Source: Gemmatimonadota bacterium
GTDB lineage: Bacteria > Gemmatimonadota > Gemmatimonadetes > Gemmatimonadales > Gemmatimonadaceae
DNA: 64,000 bases
Assembly (NCBI GenBank): GCA_021413975.1
Contig: JAIOPJ010000013.1
Span: 1 to 64,000 of the forward strand
Direction of reading: 5' to 3'
The notes beneath the pieces are model-generated. The model had not been told where the DNA came from. It saw only the letters and a list, made by a program, of their open reading frames with translations, and searched no databases. Both the position numbers and the translations under genes were made by a program. Below are positions 25,944 through 34,827 of this stretch, piece after piece. Numbering within the stretch: position 1 is the first letter of the stretch; the number at the start of each line of letters is the position of its first letter.

Positions 25944-25960
25944 ATTCTACGCGTTACGCG
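25944..25960 (-). promoter_or_regulatory. cstA -10 and adjacent palindrome
   Basis: On the minus strand TAGAAT (25949-25944) is a near-consensus -10 about 33 nt before the cstA ATG. Immediately upstream is the 11-bp palindrome CGCGTAACGCG (25950-25960), well placed to be an operator. The rest of 25911-26094 is G-rich on the plus strand and holds no gene I can support. Confidence 0.4.
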
Positions 25961-26094
25961 GCGGGGGCGGGAGGGGTTGGAGGTGGAGCGGCATCGGGCG
26001 CCCGACTAGCTTTATCACTTCAGGTGGTAGGGGGTAGTGGGTAGGTGACCTGCACTCTCCCGGACTCCTCCCACCTTCCTCCTCCCACCCGTCC

Positions 26095-26709
26095 TTGAGC
26101 CCTCAGCGCGTTCTCAGACTCGCAACCCTCACGCTCTGGCTGGGCGCGGTTGCCCAGCTCGGCGCCCAGGGGAAGCCGGCCCCAGTGGCAGGCCCACCGC
26201 TCTCGCCGTTCGTGGCGATGCGCGTCGCGATCGTCCCCGCCCAGCTCTGGCACGCCGACTCGGTGGGCTGGAGCCGGAGTGTCGCCTGGGCTACCACCCG
26301 CGTGGAACTCGACTCCGCCATCGCGGCCGTGCTCCAGGAGCGAGGGCTCGCCAGGAAGTGGGCCTATGCCGCTGACGTCGTCCGCAGTGCCAAGCGCAAC
26401 CCGACCTACGCCTCCGATCCCTACGCGCTCGGCGTGACGCGTCTGCGCGGGGGCGAGCTCAAGAGCGGCACCGAGGTCCCCCAGCTCCTCGCCGACAACC
26501 TCCGCACCGTCACCGCCCTCGGCGACACGCGCTTCGCCCTCATCCCCGTGGAGCTGCGCGCTCAGGGGGAGGGAGTGGTGCTCCGCCTCGTGCTGGTCGA
26601 TACTCGCACACGCAACCTCGTCTGGGCCGGTGACCTCCTCGCGCCGGGTGGCGCGCAGATGGTCGCGGGCCTCGCCACGCGTGTCGCCGACCTCATCATC
26701 GAACCCTGA
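26095..26709 (+). CDS. Secreted protein of unknown function
   Basis: 204 aa. The only available start is TTG; an in-frame stop lies shortly upstream and no ATG or GTG intervenes. The N-terminus is a convincing signal peptide (LATLTLWLGAVAQLGAQ). The mature part has no motif I recognise. It contains YASDPYALGVTRLRGGE and LVLVDTRTRNLVWAGDLLAP, the latter resembling proteins that report or assemble envelope components. It lies 40 bp before the dehydrogenase gene on the same strand. Confidence 0.7.
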   Translation: MSPQRVLRLATLTLWLGAVAQLGAQGKPAPVAGPPLSPFVAMRVAIVPAQLWHADSVGWSRSVAWATTRVELDSAIAAVLQERGLARKWAYAADVVRSAKRNPTYASDPYALGVTRLRGGELKSGTEVPQLLADNLRTVTALGDTRFALIPVELRAQGEGVVLRLVLVDTRTRNLVWAGDLLAPGGAQMVAGLATRVADLIIEP

Positions 26710-26749
26710 CGCCGCCGATGCGCGGCCTCGCACTGCTGGAGCGCACCCC

Positions 26750-27775
26750 ATGAGCACCCCCCGTGAAGTCACGCTGATCCCCGGAGACGGGATCGGACCC
26801 GCCATCACCGACGCGACCCTCCGACTGCTCGACGCCGCCGGCGCCGAGTTCCGCTGGGACCGCCAACTCGCCGGCATGGCCGCCGTCACGGACCACGGTG
26901 ATCCGCTTCCCGAGGCCACCCTCGACTCGATCCGGCGCACCAAGCTCGCGCTGAAGGGTCCGCTCGAGACGCCGGTCGGCAAGGGCTTCCGCTCGATCAA
27001 CGTGGCGCTGCGCAAGGAGTTCGATCTCTACGCGAACCTCCGTCCGGCCAAGACCGTGCTCACGAACACGCGCTTCGAGAACGTCGACATCATCCTCGTG
27101 CGCGAGAACACCGAAGGGCTCTACGTGGGCGCGGAGAGCTACATCAAGGTCGGCAACGATCCGCAGGCGGTCGCGCAGTCGGTGGCGGTGATCACCCGCG
27201 GTGGCGCCGAGCGGATCGTGCGCTACGCCTTCGAGTACGCGCTCAAGCACGGCCGCAAGCGCGTGACGGTCGTGCACAAGGCGAACATCCTCAAGTACTC
27301 GCAGGGCCTCTTCCTCGAGATGGGCCGCAAGGTGGCGGCCGAGTACGCCGGGCGCATCGCGAGCGACGACAAGATCGTCGACGCCTGCGCGATGGAACTC
27401 GTGATGAAGCCCGAGAAGTACGACGTGATCGTCACGACCAACCTCTTCGGCGACATCCTCTCCGACCTCACGTCGGGTCTCGTGGGCGGGCTCGGGCTCA
27501 CGCCCGGGGCGAACATCGGCTACGACTGCGGGATCTTCGAGGCGGTGCACGGCACCGCCCCCGACATCGCCGGGAAGGGGATCGCGAATCCCACGGCGGT
27601 GATGCTCGCGGCCTGTCAGCTCCTGGACCACGTGGGGGACGTGCCGAGAGCCGACCGCATCCGCGCCGCCATCGGCGCCACGCTGCGCGAGCGCAAGGTC
27701 GTCACCGGCGACGTGGGCGGGACGGCCACCACGGACCAGTACACCGACGCGGTGATCGCGCGGCTCAAGAGCTGA
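26750..27775 (+). CDS. Isocitrate/isopropylmalate dehydrogenase family, probably NAD-dependent isocitrate dehydrogenase
   Basis: 341 aa starting at MSTPREVTLIPGDGIGP; the ORF-track start 120 bases earlier lacks family similarity. The substrate-site stretch GKGFRSINVALRKEFDLYAN has the Ser/Asn/Arg pattern of NAD-type isocitrate and homoisocitrate enzymes. The family signature NLFGDILSDLTSGLVGGLGL is complete and binds the metal. It would convert isocitrate to 2-oxoglutarate and CO2 in the TCA cycle. 3-Isopropylmalate or homoisocitrate activity cannot be excluded, but no leucine or lysine genes are adjacent. Confidence 0.88.
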   Translation: MSTPREVTLIPGDGIGPAITDATLRLLDAAGAEFRWDRQLAGMAAVTDHGDPLPEATLDSIRRTKLALKGPLETPVGKGFRSINVALRKEFDLYANLRPAKTVLTNTRFENVDIILVRENTEGLYVGAESYIKVGNDPQAVAQSVAVITRGGAERIVRYAFEYALKHGRKRVTVVHKANILKYSQGLFLEMGRKVAAEYAGRIASDDKIVDACAMELVMKPEKYDVIVTTNLFGDILSDLTSGLVGGLGLTPGANIGYDCGIFEAVHGTAPDIAGKGIANPTAVMLAACQLLDHVGDVPRADRIRAAIGATLRERKVVTGDVGGTATTDQYTDAVIARLKS

Positions 27776-27789
27776 GCGCACCCCGCTCG

Positions 27790-28608
27790 GTGCGCATCCT
27801 CCAGATCTCCGACGTCCATTTCGGACGCCACGCGGTCGGCGCGTACCTCTCGGCGGTCGCGCGGCGCATCGCCGAGCGACGGTACGACGTCGTCGTCGTC
27901 GCCGGGGACCTCACGCAGCGCAACTTCCGCGGGCAGTTCCGCGCGGCGCGCTCGTTCCTCGATGCGGCGGCGGCGCTCTCGACGGTCTTCGTGGTGCCCG
28001 GGAATCATGATGTCGCCTGGTGGTGGAAGCCGCTCGGACTCGGACCCCGGGCGCTGTTGCTTCGCGGCTATCGCAAGTGGATCTCGAACGACCTCGAACC
28101 GGTGCTGCAGTTGCCGGGCGTGACGTTCGTGGGACTCAACTCCTGCCACGGCGTACAGCCGTACACGCTCACCACGCGCCTGCGCGACCTGAGCGTGGTC
28201 GGCGCGATCCGCCCGGAGCAGTGGGAGCGGGCGCGTGCGACCTTCGCCGGCGCGCCGGCCGGCGACCTGAAGGTGCTCGTCTTCCATCACAATCTCCTCC
28301 GCGGCGATCTGTCCAATCGGTGGGGCCTCGTGAATCGCGCCGCCGGAATCACCGAGGCGCTCGGCACCGGGGCGGACCTCGTGCTCAATGGCCACGATCA
28401 CCAGACGCGCATCGAGGCCGTCGAGGTCGGCGCGCGACGCCTGGTGGTCTCGCACAGCACCACGCTCTGCGACCGCACGCGCGGCGGACTGCCGGCCGCG
28501 TTCCAGGAGATCGAGCTCTCGCCGCAGGCCCTCACCCTGCGTGCCGTCACCTGGGACAGCGACGCGGGCGACTTCACGCCGCGTCAGGACCGGGTCTTCG
28601 CCCGATGA
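27790..28608 (+). CDS. Calcineurin-like metallophosphoesterase
   Basis: 272 aa from GTG. The metal-binding motifs are in order: ISDVHFGRH, AGDLTQRN, VPGNHDVAW, FHHNLL and NGHDHQTR. The first reaction partner is unknown; family members cleave phosphomonoesters or cyclic nucleotides. No signal peptide, so cytoplasmic. Its stop overlaps the SprT-like gene start (ATGA). Confidence 0.92.
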   Translation: MRILQISDVHFGRHAVGAYLSAVARRIAERRYDVVVVAGDLTQRNFRGQFRAARSFLDAAAALSTVFVVPGNHDVAWWWKPLGLGPRALLLRGYRKWISNDLEPVLQLPGVTFVGLNSCHGVQPYTLTTRLRDLSVVGAIRPEQWERARATFAGAPAGDLKVLVFHHNLLRGDLSNRWGLVNRAAGITEALGTGADLVLNGHDHQTRIEAVEVGARRLVVSHSTTLCDRTRGGLPAAFQEIELSPQALTLRAVTWDSDAGDFTPRQDRVFAR

Positions 28609-29351
28609 CCGCACGCGCCGACGACCAGTTCCAGCTCGGCTTCGGCCTGAGCTTCGCCGAGGGTCCCGACCTCGTGGCAGAGGCCGAGGAGCTCGCGGAC
28701 GAGGTCGAGGAGCTCGCCGACGCCGAGCGGGCGGCGGACAAGCTCTTCAGGAAGCTGTCGGCGATGGGGCTCGCGCACGTGCGACGCGTGGTGCTCACGC
28801 GCAACCGCAGCATCCTCGTGAGCGTGAAGGGCTTCGAGCTGCGCGTGCACGAGGGCTTCGTGGACGCACCGACCGAGATGCATGTGCAGATCGTGCGTTT
28901 CGTGATGGCCCGCCGCAAATGGGAGCGTCAGGCGGCGCGCGAGGCGATCGTCGCCTTCCCGCTTCCGCGCCACACCAAGCCCGCACGCGCGCCCGAGAAG
29001 ACGCACCCGGACGACGAACCGCTCGCCGAGCGGCTCGCCGAGTGGCACACGCGGCTCAATGGCGAGCGCTTCGGCGCGCAGCTCAAGCCGGTGCCGATCC
29101 GCGTCTCGCGGCGCATGCTGCGCCGCCTGGGCCATTACGCGCCGGGCGTGGAGGGCGGGGGACCGGAGATCGCGATCTCGGCGCGCCACTGTCACCGGGA
29201 CGGTTTCGCGTCGGCGCTGGAGACGCTGCTGCACGAGATGGTGCATCAGTGGCAGCATGAGAACGCGCTGCCGATCGACCATGGGGCGGACTTCCGGCGG
29301 AAGTGCCGTGAGGTGGGGGCGGTGCCGAGCGCCAAGCGCGCGGTGTGCTGA
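28605..29351 (+). CDS. SprT-like zinc metalloprotease domain protein
   Basis: 248 aa from the ATG overlapping the phosphoesterase stop. The C-terminal half has ETLLHEMVHQWQHEN (HExxH with a downstream His) and HGADFRRKCREVG, typical of SprT-like domains. The N-terminal half is Glu/Ala-rich, probably helical or coiled (AEELADEVEELADAERAAD). SprT-like proteins act on DNA-protein crosslinks in eukaryotes; bacterial roles are mostly unknown. Confidence 0.85.
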   Translation: MTARADDQFQLGFGLSFAEGPDLVAEAEELADEVEELADAERAADKLFRKLSAMGLAHVRRVVLTRNRSILVSVKGFELRVHEGFVDAPTEMHVQIVRFVMARRKWERQAAREAIVAFPLPRHTKPARAPEKTHPDDEPLAERLAEWHTRLNGERFGAQLKPVPIRVSRRMLRRLGHYAPGVEGGGPEIAISARHCHRDGFASALETLLHEMVHQWQHENALPIDHGADFRRKCREVGAVPSAKRAVC

Positions 29352-29374
29352 GCGCCGAGCCCCGCGGTCGCGTC

Positions 29375-29950
29375 TCACTGGGCGCTTGACTCCGGTGGGA
29401 CGATGCCGCCTCGGGCGCTGAGCAGCTCCGCGAGCATCGCGATCTGCCGCTCCTGCTGAGAGACGAGCTCGACCCACCGCGCCTCGCGCAGTTCGTCGAG
29501 CTTCTCGTGCAGGTGCCGGATCTCGATCTCGGCCTTGAGATTCACCTCGTAGTCGGCCTCGGCGTTCCTGCGGTCGAGCATCGCCGTGCGATTCTGCGAC
29601 ATCATGATGACCGGCGCCTGCAGTGCGGCCAACATCGAGAGGATCAGGTTGAGGAAGACGAACGGGTAGGGGTCGAACACGCGCCCCGGCGCCAGGAGGA
29701 CGGTGTTCATCGTCGCCCAGACGATCATCATCGTGAAGAAGATCAGGATGAAGGTCCATGAGCCGCCGAAGGCGGCGACCCCGTCGGCGAGCCGTTGGCC
29801 GAATGTGCGCTCCTCGTGGAATTCCCGATTCGTGTCGCGCGAGACCGTCGCACGTTCGTGCAACGCATCGACGACGCGTCGTTGCCGATCGGTGAGGGAG
29901 ATCCACTCCTTGCGGAGGAAGCGCTTGGCGAGGGATTCCGGCGTCGACAT
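29375..29950 (-). CDS. DUF1003 membrane protein
   Basis: 191 aa. Soluble N-terminal part, then two membrane segments (WTFILIFFTMMIVWATMN and PFVFLNLILSMLAALQAP) joined by a short loop, then the DUF1003-typical MMSQNRTAMLDRRNAEADY and a C-terminal coiled segment. Function unknown. Convergent with the SprT-like gene and divergent from the next gene. Confidence 0.93.
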   Translation of the reverse strand: MSTPESLAKRFLRKEWISLTDRQRRVVDALHERATVSRDTNREFHEERTFGQRLADGVAAFGGSWTFILIFFTMMIVWATMNTVLLAPGRVFDPYPFVFLNLILSMLAALQAPVIMMSQNRTAMLDRRNAEADYEVNLKAEIEIRHLHEKLDELREARWVELVSQQERQIAMLAELLSARGGIVPPESSAQ

Positions 29951-29984
29951 CGGTCACGCCTCCGGGTCATGAGGGATGCAGGGC

Positions 29985-29990
29985 AATCTA
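29985..29990 (-). promoter_or_regulatory. Candidate -10 (TAGATT) of the DUF1003 gene
   Basis: On the minus strand CTAGATTGCCC lies about 35 nt before the start codon. The leader carries GGAGG 8 nt before the ATG, a good Shine-Dalgarno. The same TAGATTGCCC string occurs upstream of gpmI. The rest of the 131-bp divergent gap shows nothing clear for the plus-strand gene. Confidence 0.4.
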
Positions 29991-30081
29991 GGAGGTAGGC
30001 ACGGGGGCGGCCCGGCCCGGGCGGCCCGCGCGACAGGAGCGGACGCGTGACCCGGCCGCCGTCTCGGGCGTTGTAGGAACG

Positions 30082-31221
30082 ATGACCGCTCGCCGATCCC
30101 TGCTCCATCTGCTCGCCCTCCTCACGTGCCCCCTGCCGCTCGCGGCCCAGGCGGTGAGCGGCGTCGTCCTCCTCCCCGATTCGGTCACGCCGGCGCCGGC
30201 CGTGCTCGTGCAGTTGCATACCGGCAGCGGGACGCCGCGACAGGCGCTCACCGACGCGCGCGGGCGCTTCGCCTTCCGCCTCGACCGAGCCGACTCGGTC
30301 ACCCTGCGCGCGATGCGTCCCGGACTCCGCCCGACGATCGCGCCAGCCCGTTTCGTCGCGGCGGGCGCCACGTCCGAGCTCCGGCTCATCCTCGGGGCCG
30401 AGCGCGTCGCCCTCGCGCCGGTGACCGTGACCGAGGACCGCGGCCTCTGCGGCCTCCGCGCCGACGCCGCGGCCTGGCAGCTCTGGGACGAAGCGCGAAC
30501 CGTGCTCGCGAGCACGGCGCTCGCCGAACGCGACAGCAGCCTGCAGATCCGCACCATCGAATACGAGGGCGTCCCGGGCGCGGACGGCGAAGTGGAGATG
30601 GTGGACTCCACGCTCCGGGTGGTCCCGTTGGGCGATGCCTTCGGTGAGGCGCACTACGACTCGCTCTTCCGATACGGCTACATCAGGCGCAACACGCCCG
30701 GGGTGACGACCTACTACGCGCCCAACGCGCGGCTCCTCACCGACGAACGCTTCGCGGCGACACACTGCTTCATCCGCGCGCCCGAGGACACGCTCGCCGA
30801 CGACGTGGTGGGCGTGCGCTTCGAGCCGATGACGCGTCCCCGCTACACGGACGTCGTGGGCACCTTCTGGCTCGACGTCGCCACGTACAAGCTGCGGCGC
30901 ATCGACTTCACCTACGTGAACCCTCCACCGCGGCACCGCGTCGCGGGCACCGGCGGAACGGTCGAGTTCAGCGAACTCAAGACCGGCCACTGGATCATGC
31001 GCGCCTGGACGATCCGCATGTCGAACCCGTCCGGGGGGTACAGCATCGCGTCGGCCGGGAGTTCGGGGTCGCGCAGCTGGCCGGAGGCGGGTCCGGTCGA
31101 CTTCGGCCTCTGGGCGCGGCGCCAGGTGGTCTTCCAGGTCACGCAGGACGAGTCATTGCTCATGCGTGACGCGGCCGCCGACCTGCTCGCGCGCCGGGTG
31201 CCGCTGGCCAAGGGACCGTAG
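30082..31221 (+). CDS. Secreted carboxypeptidase-regulatory-like domain protein
   Basis: 379 aa with a signal peptide (LLHLLALLTCPLPLAAQ). A beta-sandwich of the carboxypeptidase-regulatory type follows (VSGVVLLPDSVTPAPAVLV, then DARGRFAFRL). The larger C-terminal half has no named domain but reads as an extracytoplasmic beta-rich fold (GTFWLDVATYKLRRIDFTYV). Conserved Cys residues flank LCGLRADAAA and ATHCF. Probably a periplasmic or surface protein of unknown function. Confidence 0.78.
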   Translation: MTARRSLLHLLALLTCPLPLAAQAVSGVVLLPDSVTPAPAVLVQLHTGSGTPRQALTDARGRFAFRLDRADSVTLRAMRPGLRPTIAPARFVAAGATSELRLILGAERVALAPVTVTEDRGLCGLRADAAAWQLWDEARTVLASTALAERDSSLQIRTIEYEGVPGADGEVEMVDSTLRVVPLGDAFGEAHYDSLFRYGYIRRNTPGVTTYYAPNARLLTDERFAATHCFIRAPEDTLADDVVGVRFEPMTRPRYTDVVGTFWLDVATYKLRRIDFTYVNPPPRHRVAGTGGTVEFSELKTGHWIMRAWTIRMSNPSGGYSIASAGSSGSRSWPEAGPVDFGLWARRQVVFQVTQDESLLMRDAAADLLARRVPLAKGP

Positions 31222-31303
31222 CGCCCGCTGAGCGCCGACGGCTCGGCAAGCACGAGCCGCGTCTCGAACCGGCCGCCGCAATGACCTGGGCCACGGGTGC
31301 CGG

Positions 31304-31353
31304 CGCCAAGGGGGGGCGAGCGGACCACCGCCAAGGGGGGGCGAGCGGACCAC
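31304..31353. repeat. 25-bp perfect tandem duplication
   Basis: CGCCAAGGGGGGGCGAGCGG followed by ACCAC occurs twice in a row. It lies in the 274-bp gap between the regulatory-domain protein and the YncE-type gene. The gap otherwise has no gene or convincing promoter. Confidence 0.9.
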
Positions 31354-31495
31354 AGCGTCCCTGCGACCGCGCGCGTAGGACGGCTGATGTCAGATGCGCG
31401 CGTCCGGTCGGTTGCGCCCTCCCCTCCGGACGCGCACTCTCAACATCCAGCCGCCGCGACACTCGCGACGACCGATCCATTCCCGGGAGTCGTCG

Positions 31496-32524
31496 ATGCA
31501 TCAGCTCCGGCAGTCCGTCCTGTTGGCCGCCCTCGTCCTGTTCCCCGCGGTCGTCGCGGCCCAGGCGGCGCCAACGTACCACGTCGCCCGCACGGTCAGG
31601 ATCGGCGGTGACGGCGGCTTCGACTATGTGACCGCGGATCCCGCCGCGAAACGTGTCTTCCTCACCCACGCCAGCCGCGTCATCGTCTACGACCTCGCGA
31701 AGGACGCCGTCGCCGGCGAGATCCCCAACACCATCGGCGTGCATGGCGTCGCCCTGGCGCCGGACCTGAACCGCGGCTTCACCTCCAACGGTCGCGACTC
31801 GTCGGTCACCATCTTCGATTACACCACGCTCGCGGTGATCACCGTACTGCCGATCCATGCGATCAACCCGGACGCGATCACCTACGACGAGCTGACCAAG
31901 CGCATCTTCACCTGGAACCACGGGACCCACGACGCGACGGTCATCGACGCGGCCAAGGGCGAGGTCATCGGCCGCATCCCGAACATGGGGACGCCCGAGA
32001 CCGCCGTGACCGACGGGAAGGGCGCCCTCTGGGTCAACGTCGAGGACTCGGCGATGGTGGTCCGGATCGACACGCGCACCATGCGCGAGGTGACGCGCTT
32101 CTCGATCGCCCCGTGCGACGAGCCCACCGGCATGGCGATCGACCGCGCGAACCGCGTGCTCTTCTCGGTCTGCGACAAGGTCATGGCCGTCATCGACGCC
32201 GACAACGGCAAGATGATCACGACGGTGCCGATCTGCGGCGGCCCCGACGCGGCGGCGTACGATCCCGGCACCAAGCTGGTCTTCGCCTCGTGCGGCGACG
32301 GCAGCCTGAGCGTCATCCGGCAGACGAGCCGCACCGCGTACGCGCCGGTACAGACCGTCACGACGCCGCGAGGGGCGCGCACCATGGCGCTCGACCCGCT
32401 CACCCACGTCGTGTACCAGATGGCGGTCGAGTACGGTCCCGTGCCGGCGGCGACGCCGGGTGGCCGGCCGCCACGCGCGCCGATCATCCCGGGGTCGTTC
32501 TCGATGCTCGTCATCGCGCCGTAG
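31496..32524 (+). CDS. YncE-type beta-propeller protein
   Basis: 342 aa from the ATG preceded by GGGAGT; the ORF-track extension to 31394 is not protein-like. Signal peptide (LAALVLFPAVVAAQ), then seven-bladed-propeller repeats of the YVTN/YncE type (FDYVTADPAAKRVFLTHASR, GMAIDRANRVLFSVC, AAYDPGTKLVFASC). Periplasmic. Its stop is immediately followed by the start of the TolC-like gene, so it belongs to the efflux operon. Such proteins bind DNA or metals in a few studied cases; here a metal or substrate sensor or carrier is only a guess. Confidence 0.88.
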   Translation: MHQLRQSVLLAALVLFPAVVAAQAAPTYHVARTVRIGGDGGFDYVTADPAAKRVFLTHASRVIVYDLAKDAVAGEIPNTIGVHGVALAPDLNRGFTSNGRDSSVTIFDYTTLAVITVLPIHAINPDAITYDELTKRIFTWNHGTHDATVIDAAKGEVIGRIPNMGTPETAVTDGKGALWVNVEDSAMVVRIDTRTMREVTRFSIAPCDEPTGMAIDRANRVLFSVCDKVMAVIDADNGKMITTVPICGGPDAAAYDPGTKLVFASCGDGSLSVIRQTSRTAYAPVQTVTTPRGARTMALDPLTHVVYQMAVEYGPVPAATPGGRPPRAPIIPGSFSMLVIAP

Positions 32525-33736
32525 GTGCGCGAGGCGACCCGACTCCTCGTGCTCGGGGCGGCGCTGCTCATCGCCGCCCCGACCGGGGCGTCCGCCCAGT
32601 CCCTCACACGGGCGCAGGCGATCGAGTCGGCGCTCGCGCGCGGGCCGCGCCGCGCCCTCGCGGCCGCCGACACGCTCGCTGCCGCCGCGCAGTACCGCGT
32701 CGCGCGCACCTTTCCCAACCCGACGCTCACGACCGAGTTCACCAAGGACGCACCGCAGTACCACGTCCTCGTGGACCTGCCGCTCGACCTCGGCACCTTC
32801 CGCAGCGCGCGCGTGCGGTCGGCCGCGGCGGCGCGCGAATCGAGCCGACTTCGCTTCGTCTACGAGCGCGCCTCGATCGCCTTCGACGCGGACGTGACCT
32901 ACACGAAGGCCTTGGCGGCGCGCGAACGCGCCCGCATCTCGCGCCTGAACGCCGCCGCCGCCGATTCGCTGCGTCAGATCGCCTCGACACGCCGCGACGC
33001 GGGTGATGCGAGCGACCTCGATGTGGAGGTCGCGTCCGTGAACGCCGGACAGCAGGCCAACGCCGCCGCCGCCGATGCGCTCTCCGTCGCCGTGGCATTG
33101 CTCGACCTCCAGGTCCTCGTGGGCGTCGCGGCCGAGAGCTCCACGGTCACGCTCTCCGACCCGCTCGAGCCGCTGCCAGACGCTGCACTCCCGGTCGGAA
33201 CGGGCGTGCCGCTGCTGGTGGACGCGGCGGCCGCATCGCTCACGGCGAGCGAGTACGCGCTCCGTCAGCAGAAGCGCGGCACCTGGCTCTGGCCCACGCT
33301 CACCGCCGGATTCGAGACGCACGACCCGGGCGGTGCGACCGGCGCGCTCCCGGTGGTCGGGCTCTCGCTGCCGCTCCCGCTGCTCGATCGCAATCGCGGC
33401 CCGATCCTCGCGGCCACCGCCGAGCGCGACCGCGCCGCCGCCGCCCTCGCTCTCGCGCGCCTGGAGGCGCAGTCCGGGATCGTGCGGGCGGCGCGCGAGC
33501 GCACGGCGGCGACCGCGCGGCTCGCGCGGGACCGCACCCTGCTCGCGAGCGCGGACCGCATCGCGGCGATGTCGCTGCGTGCGTACGAGGAAGGTGCCGC
33601 CCCGCTGGCCACCGTGCTCGAGGCGCAACGCGCCGCGCGCGAGATCCTCCTGCAGTACGTCGACGATGTCGCCGCGGCCCGGATCGCGGCGGCGACGGTC
33701 TCGCTCGTCACCCTCACCGCCGGCATCCGCCCATGA
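32525..33736 (+). CDS. TolC-family outer-membrane efflux protein
   Basis: 403 aa from GTG with zero bases between it and the YncE stop. Signal peptide (AAPTGASAQ), then long Ala-rich helices typical of outer-membrane efflux proteins in two repeats (TRAQAIESALARGPRRAL; SLRAYEEGAAPLATVLEAQR). At 403 aa it resembles the shorter CusC/CzcC-like members. It forms the exit duct for the adaptor and RND pump encoded downstream, whose gene overlaps (ATGA). Confidence 0.9.
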   Translation: MREATRLLVLGAALLIAAPTGASAQSLTRAQAIESALARGPRRALAAADTLAAAAQYRVARTFPNPTLTTEFTKDAPQYHVLVDLPLDLGTFRSARVRSAAAARESSRLRFVYERASIAFDADVTYTKALAARERARISRLNAAAADSLRQIASTRRDAGDASDLDVEVASVNAGQQANAAAADALSVAVALLDLQVLVGVAAESSTVTLSDPLEPLPDAALPVGTGVPLLVDAAAASLTASEYALRQQKRGTWLWPTLTAGFETHDPGGATGALPVVGLSLPLPLLDRNRGPILAATAERDRAAAALALARLEAQSGIVRAARERTAATARLARDRTLLASADRIAAMSLRAYEEGAAPLATVLEAQRAAREILLQYVDDVAAARIAAATVSLVTLTAGIRP

Positions 33737-34827
33737 TCCGACCCTCCCCCCGCGTGCGTGATCGACGGAGCGGCCGCGCGCCAGTGCGCGCGCTGGTGCT
33801 CGGCGTGACGATATTGACCGCCGCCACCCTCGTCGCCTGTGGCGGCGGAGAGGCGACAGAGGAGGAGGCCGGCGCGGCCGTCGCCGTGCGTACCGAGGTC
33901 GTCGCCGTGAGCGACTTCACCGAATCGGTGAGCGCCATCGGTGAGGTCACGCCGCGCATCGGCCACGTGGCCGCCATCGGCGCCCCCGCGCCCACGCGCG
34001 TCACGAGCGTCCTCGTCACGTCGGGGGACCGCGTGAGCATGGGCGCGAACCTGGTCGACCTCGAGTCATCGGTGTTCGCCTCCGCGGCGAAGGGTGCGCG
34101 CGCGACCGCCGAGGCCGCGCGGCAGAACGCCGACCGCGCCCGCCGGCTGGTGGACGCGGGTATCCTGCCGCGCCGCGACCTCGAGGCTGCGACCGCAGCG
34201 CTCGCCGCCGCCGACGCGGACCTCGTCGTCGCCGAGCGGAACGTCGAACTCGGCATGGTGCGCGCGCCCTTCGACGGCGTGATCACGCGCGTGACGGCCG
34301 TGGTCGGCGCCGCGGTCGACGTCGGTGACGTGCTCGTGGAGATCGCGGACCCCTCGGCGGTGGACATCCTGTTCGCGGTTCCCGCGAATGACGCCGCGCG
34401 CATCCGCGTGGGCGCGGTCGTCCAGGTGCGGTCCGATGAGGGCGACAGTGCGGTCGCCGGCCGCGGCACCGTTGCGGAGGTCGGTGGCGTCGTCGATGCG
34501 GTCACGCGGAGCGTGGCTGTGCGGGTGCGCGTCGTGACCGCGCTCCGGCCGCTTCGCATCGGGGAGATGCTGTCCGGCGACATCACCGTCGCGACGATCC
34601 GTGCCGCGCTCGTCGTGCCCGTCGAGGCGCTCGTGCCGGACGGCGACGGCTTCAAGGTGTTCGTCGTGGACTCCGCGGACGTCGCGCACGCGCAGGCCGT
34701 GACCGTCGGCGCCCGCCATGCCGGCGTGGCACGCCTCCTCGGCGGCGTCGCGGCGGGCGACCGTGTGGTGACCTACGGTGCGTACGGCATGGACGACGGC
34801 GCCAGAGTCACGGCCCCGAAGCCGTGA
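33733..34827 (+). CDS. RND efflux periplasmic adaptor (membrane fusion protein), lipoprotein
   Basis: 364 aa. Basic N-terminus and lipobox (TLVACGGG). Lipoyl/barrel-sandwich halves around APAPTRVTSVLVTSGDRVS and VRAPFDGVITRVTAVVGAAV, with a short Ala/Arg helical hairpin between. It bridges the RND pump and TolC-like duct. Overlaps the upstream stop (ATGA) and the downstream start (GTGA). Confidence 0.92.
   Translation: MIRPSPRVRDRRSGRAPVRALVLGVTILTAATLVACGGGEATEEEAGAAVAVRTEVVAVSDFTESVSAIGEVTPRIGHVAAIGAPAPTRVTSVLVTSGDRVSMGANLVDLESSVFASAAKGARATAEAARQNADRARRLVDAGILPRRDLEAATAALAAADADLVVAERNVELGMVRAPFDGVITRVTAVVGAAVDVGDVLVEIADPSAVDILFAVPANDAARIRVGAVVQVRSDEGDSAVAGRGTVAEVGGVVDAVTRSVAVRVRVVTALRPLRIGEMLSGDITVATIRAALVVPVEALVPDGDGFKVFVVDSADVAHAQAVTVGARHAGVARLLGGVAAGDRVVTYGAYGMDDGARVTAPKP

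Noticed and set aside
25911-26094. G-quadruplex-prone stretch near the cstA promoter
   Set aside because: G runs are of uneven length, with only a two-tetrad pattern; too weak to report as a feature.
31222-31495. Small ORFs in the gap before the YncE-type gene
   Set aside because: They overlap the tandem duplication and read as shadows; no RBS or family signal.
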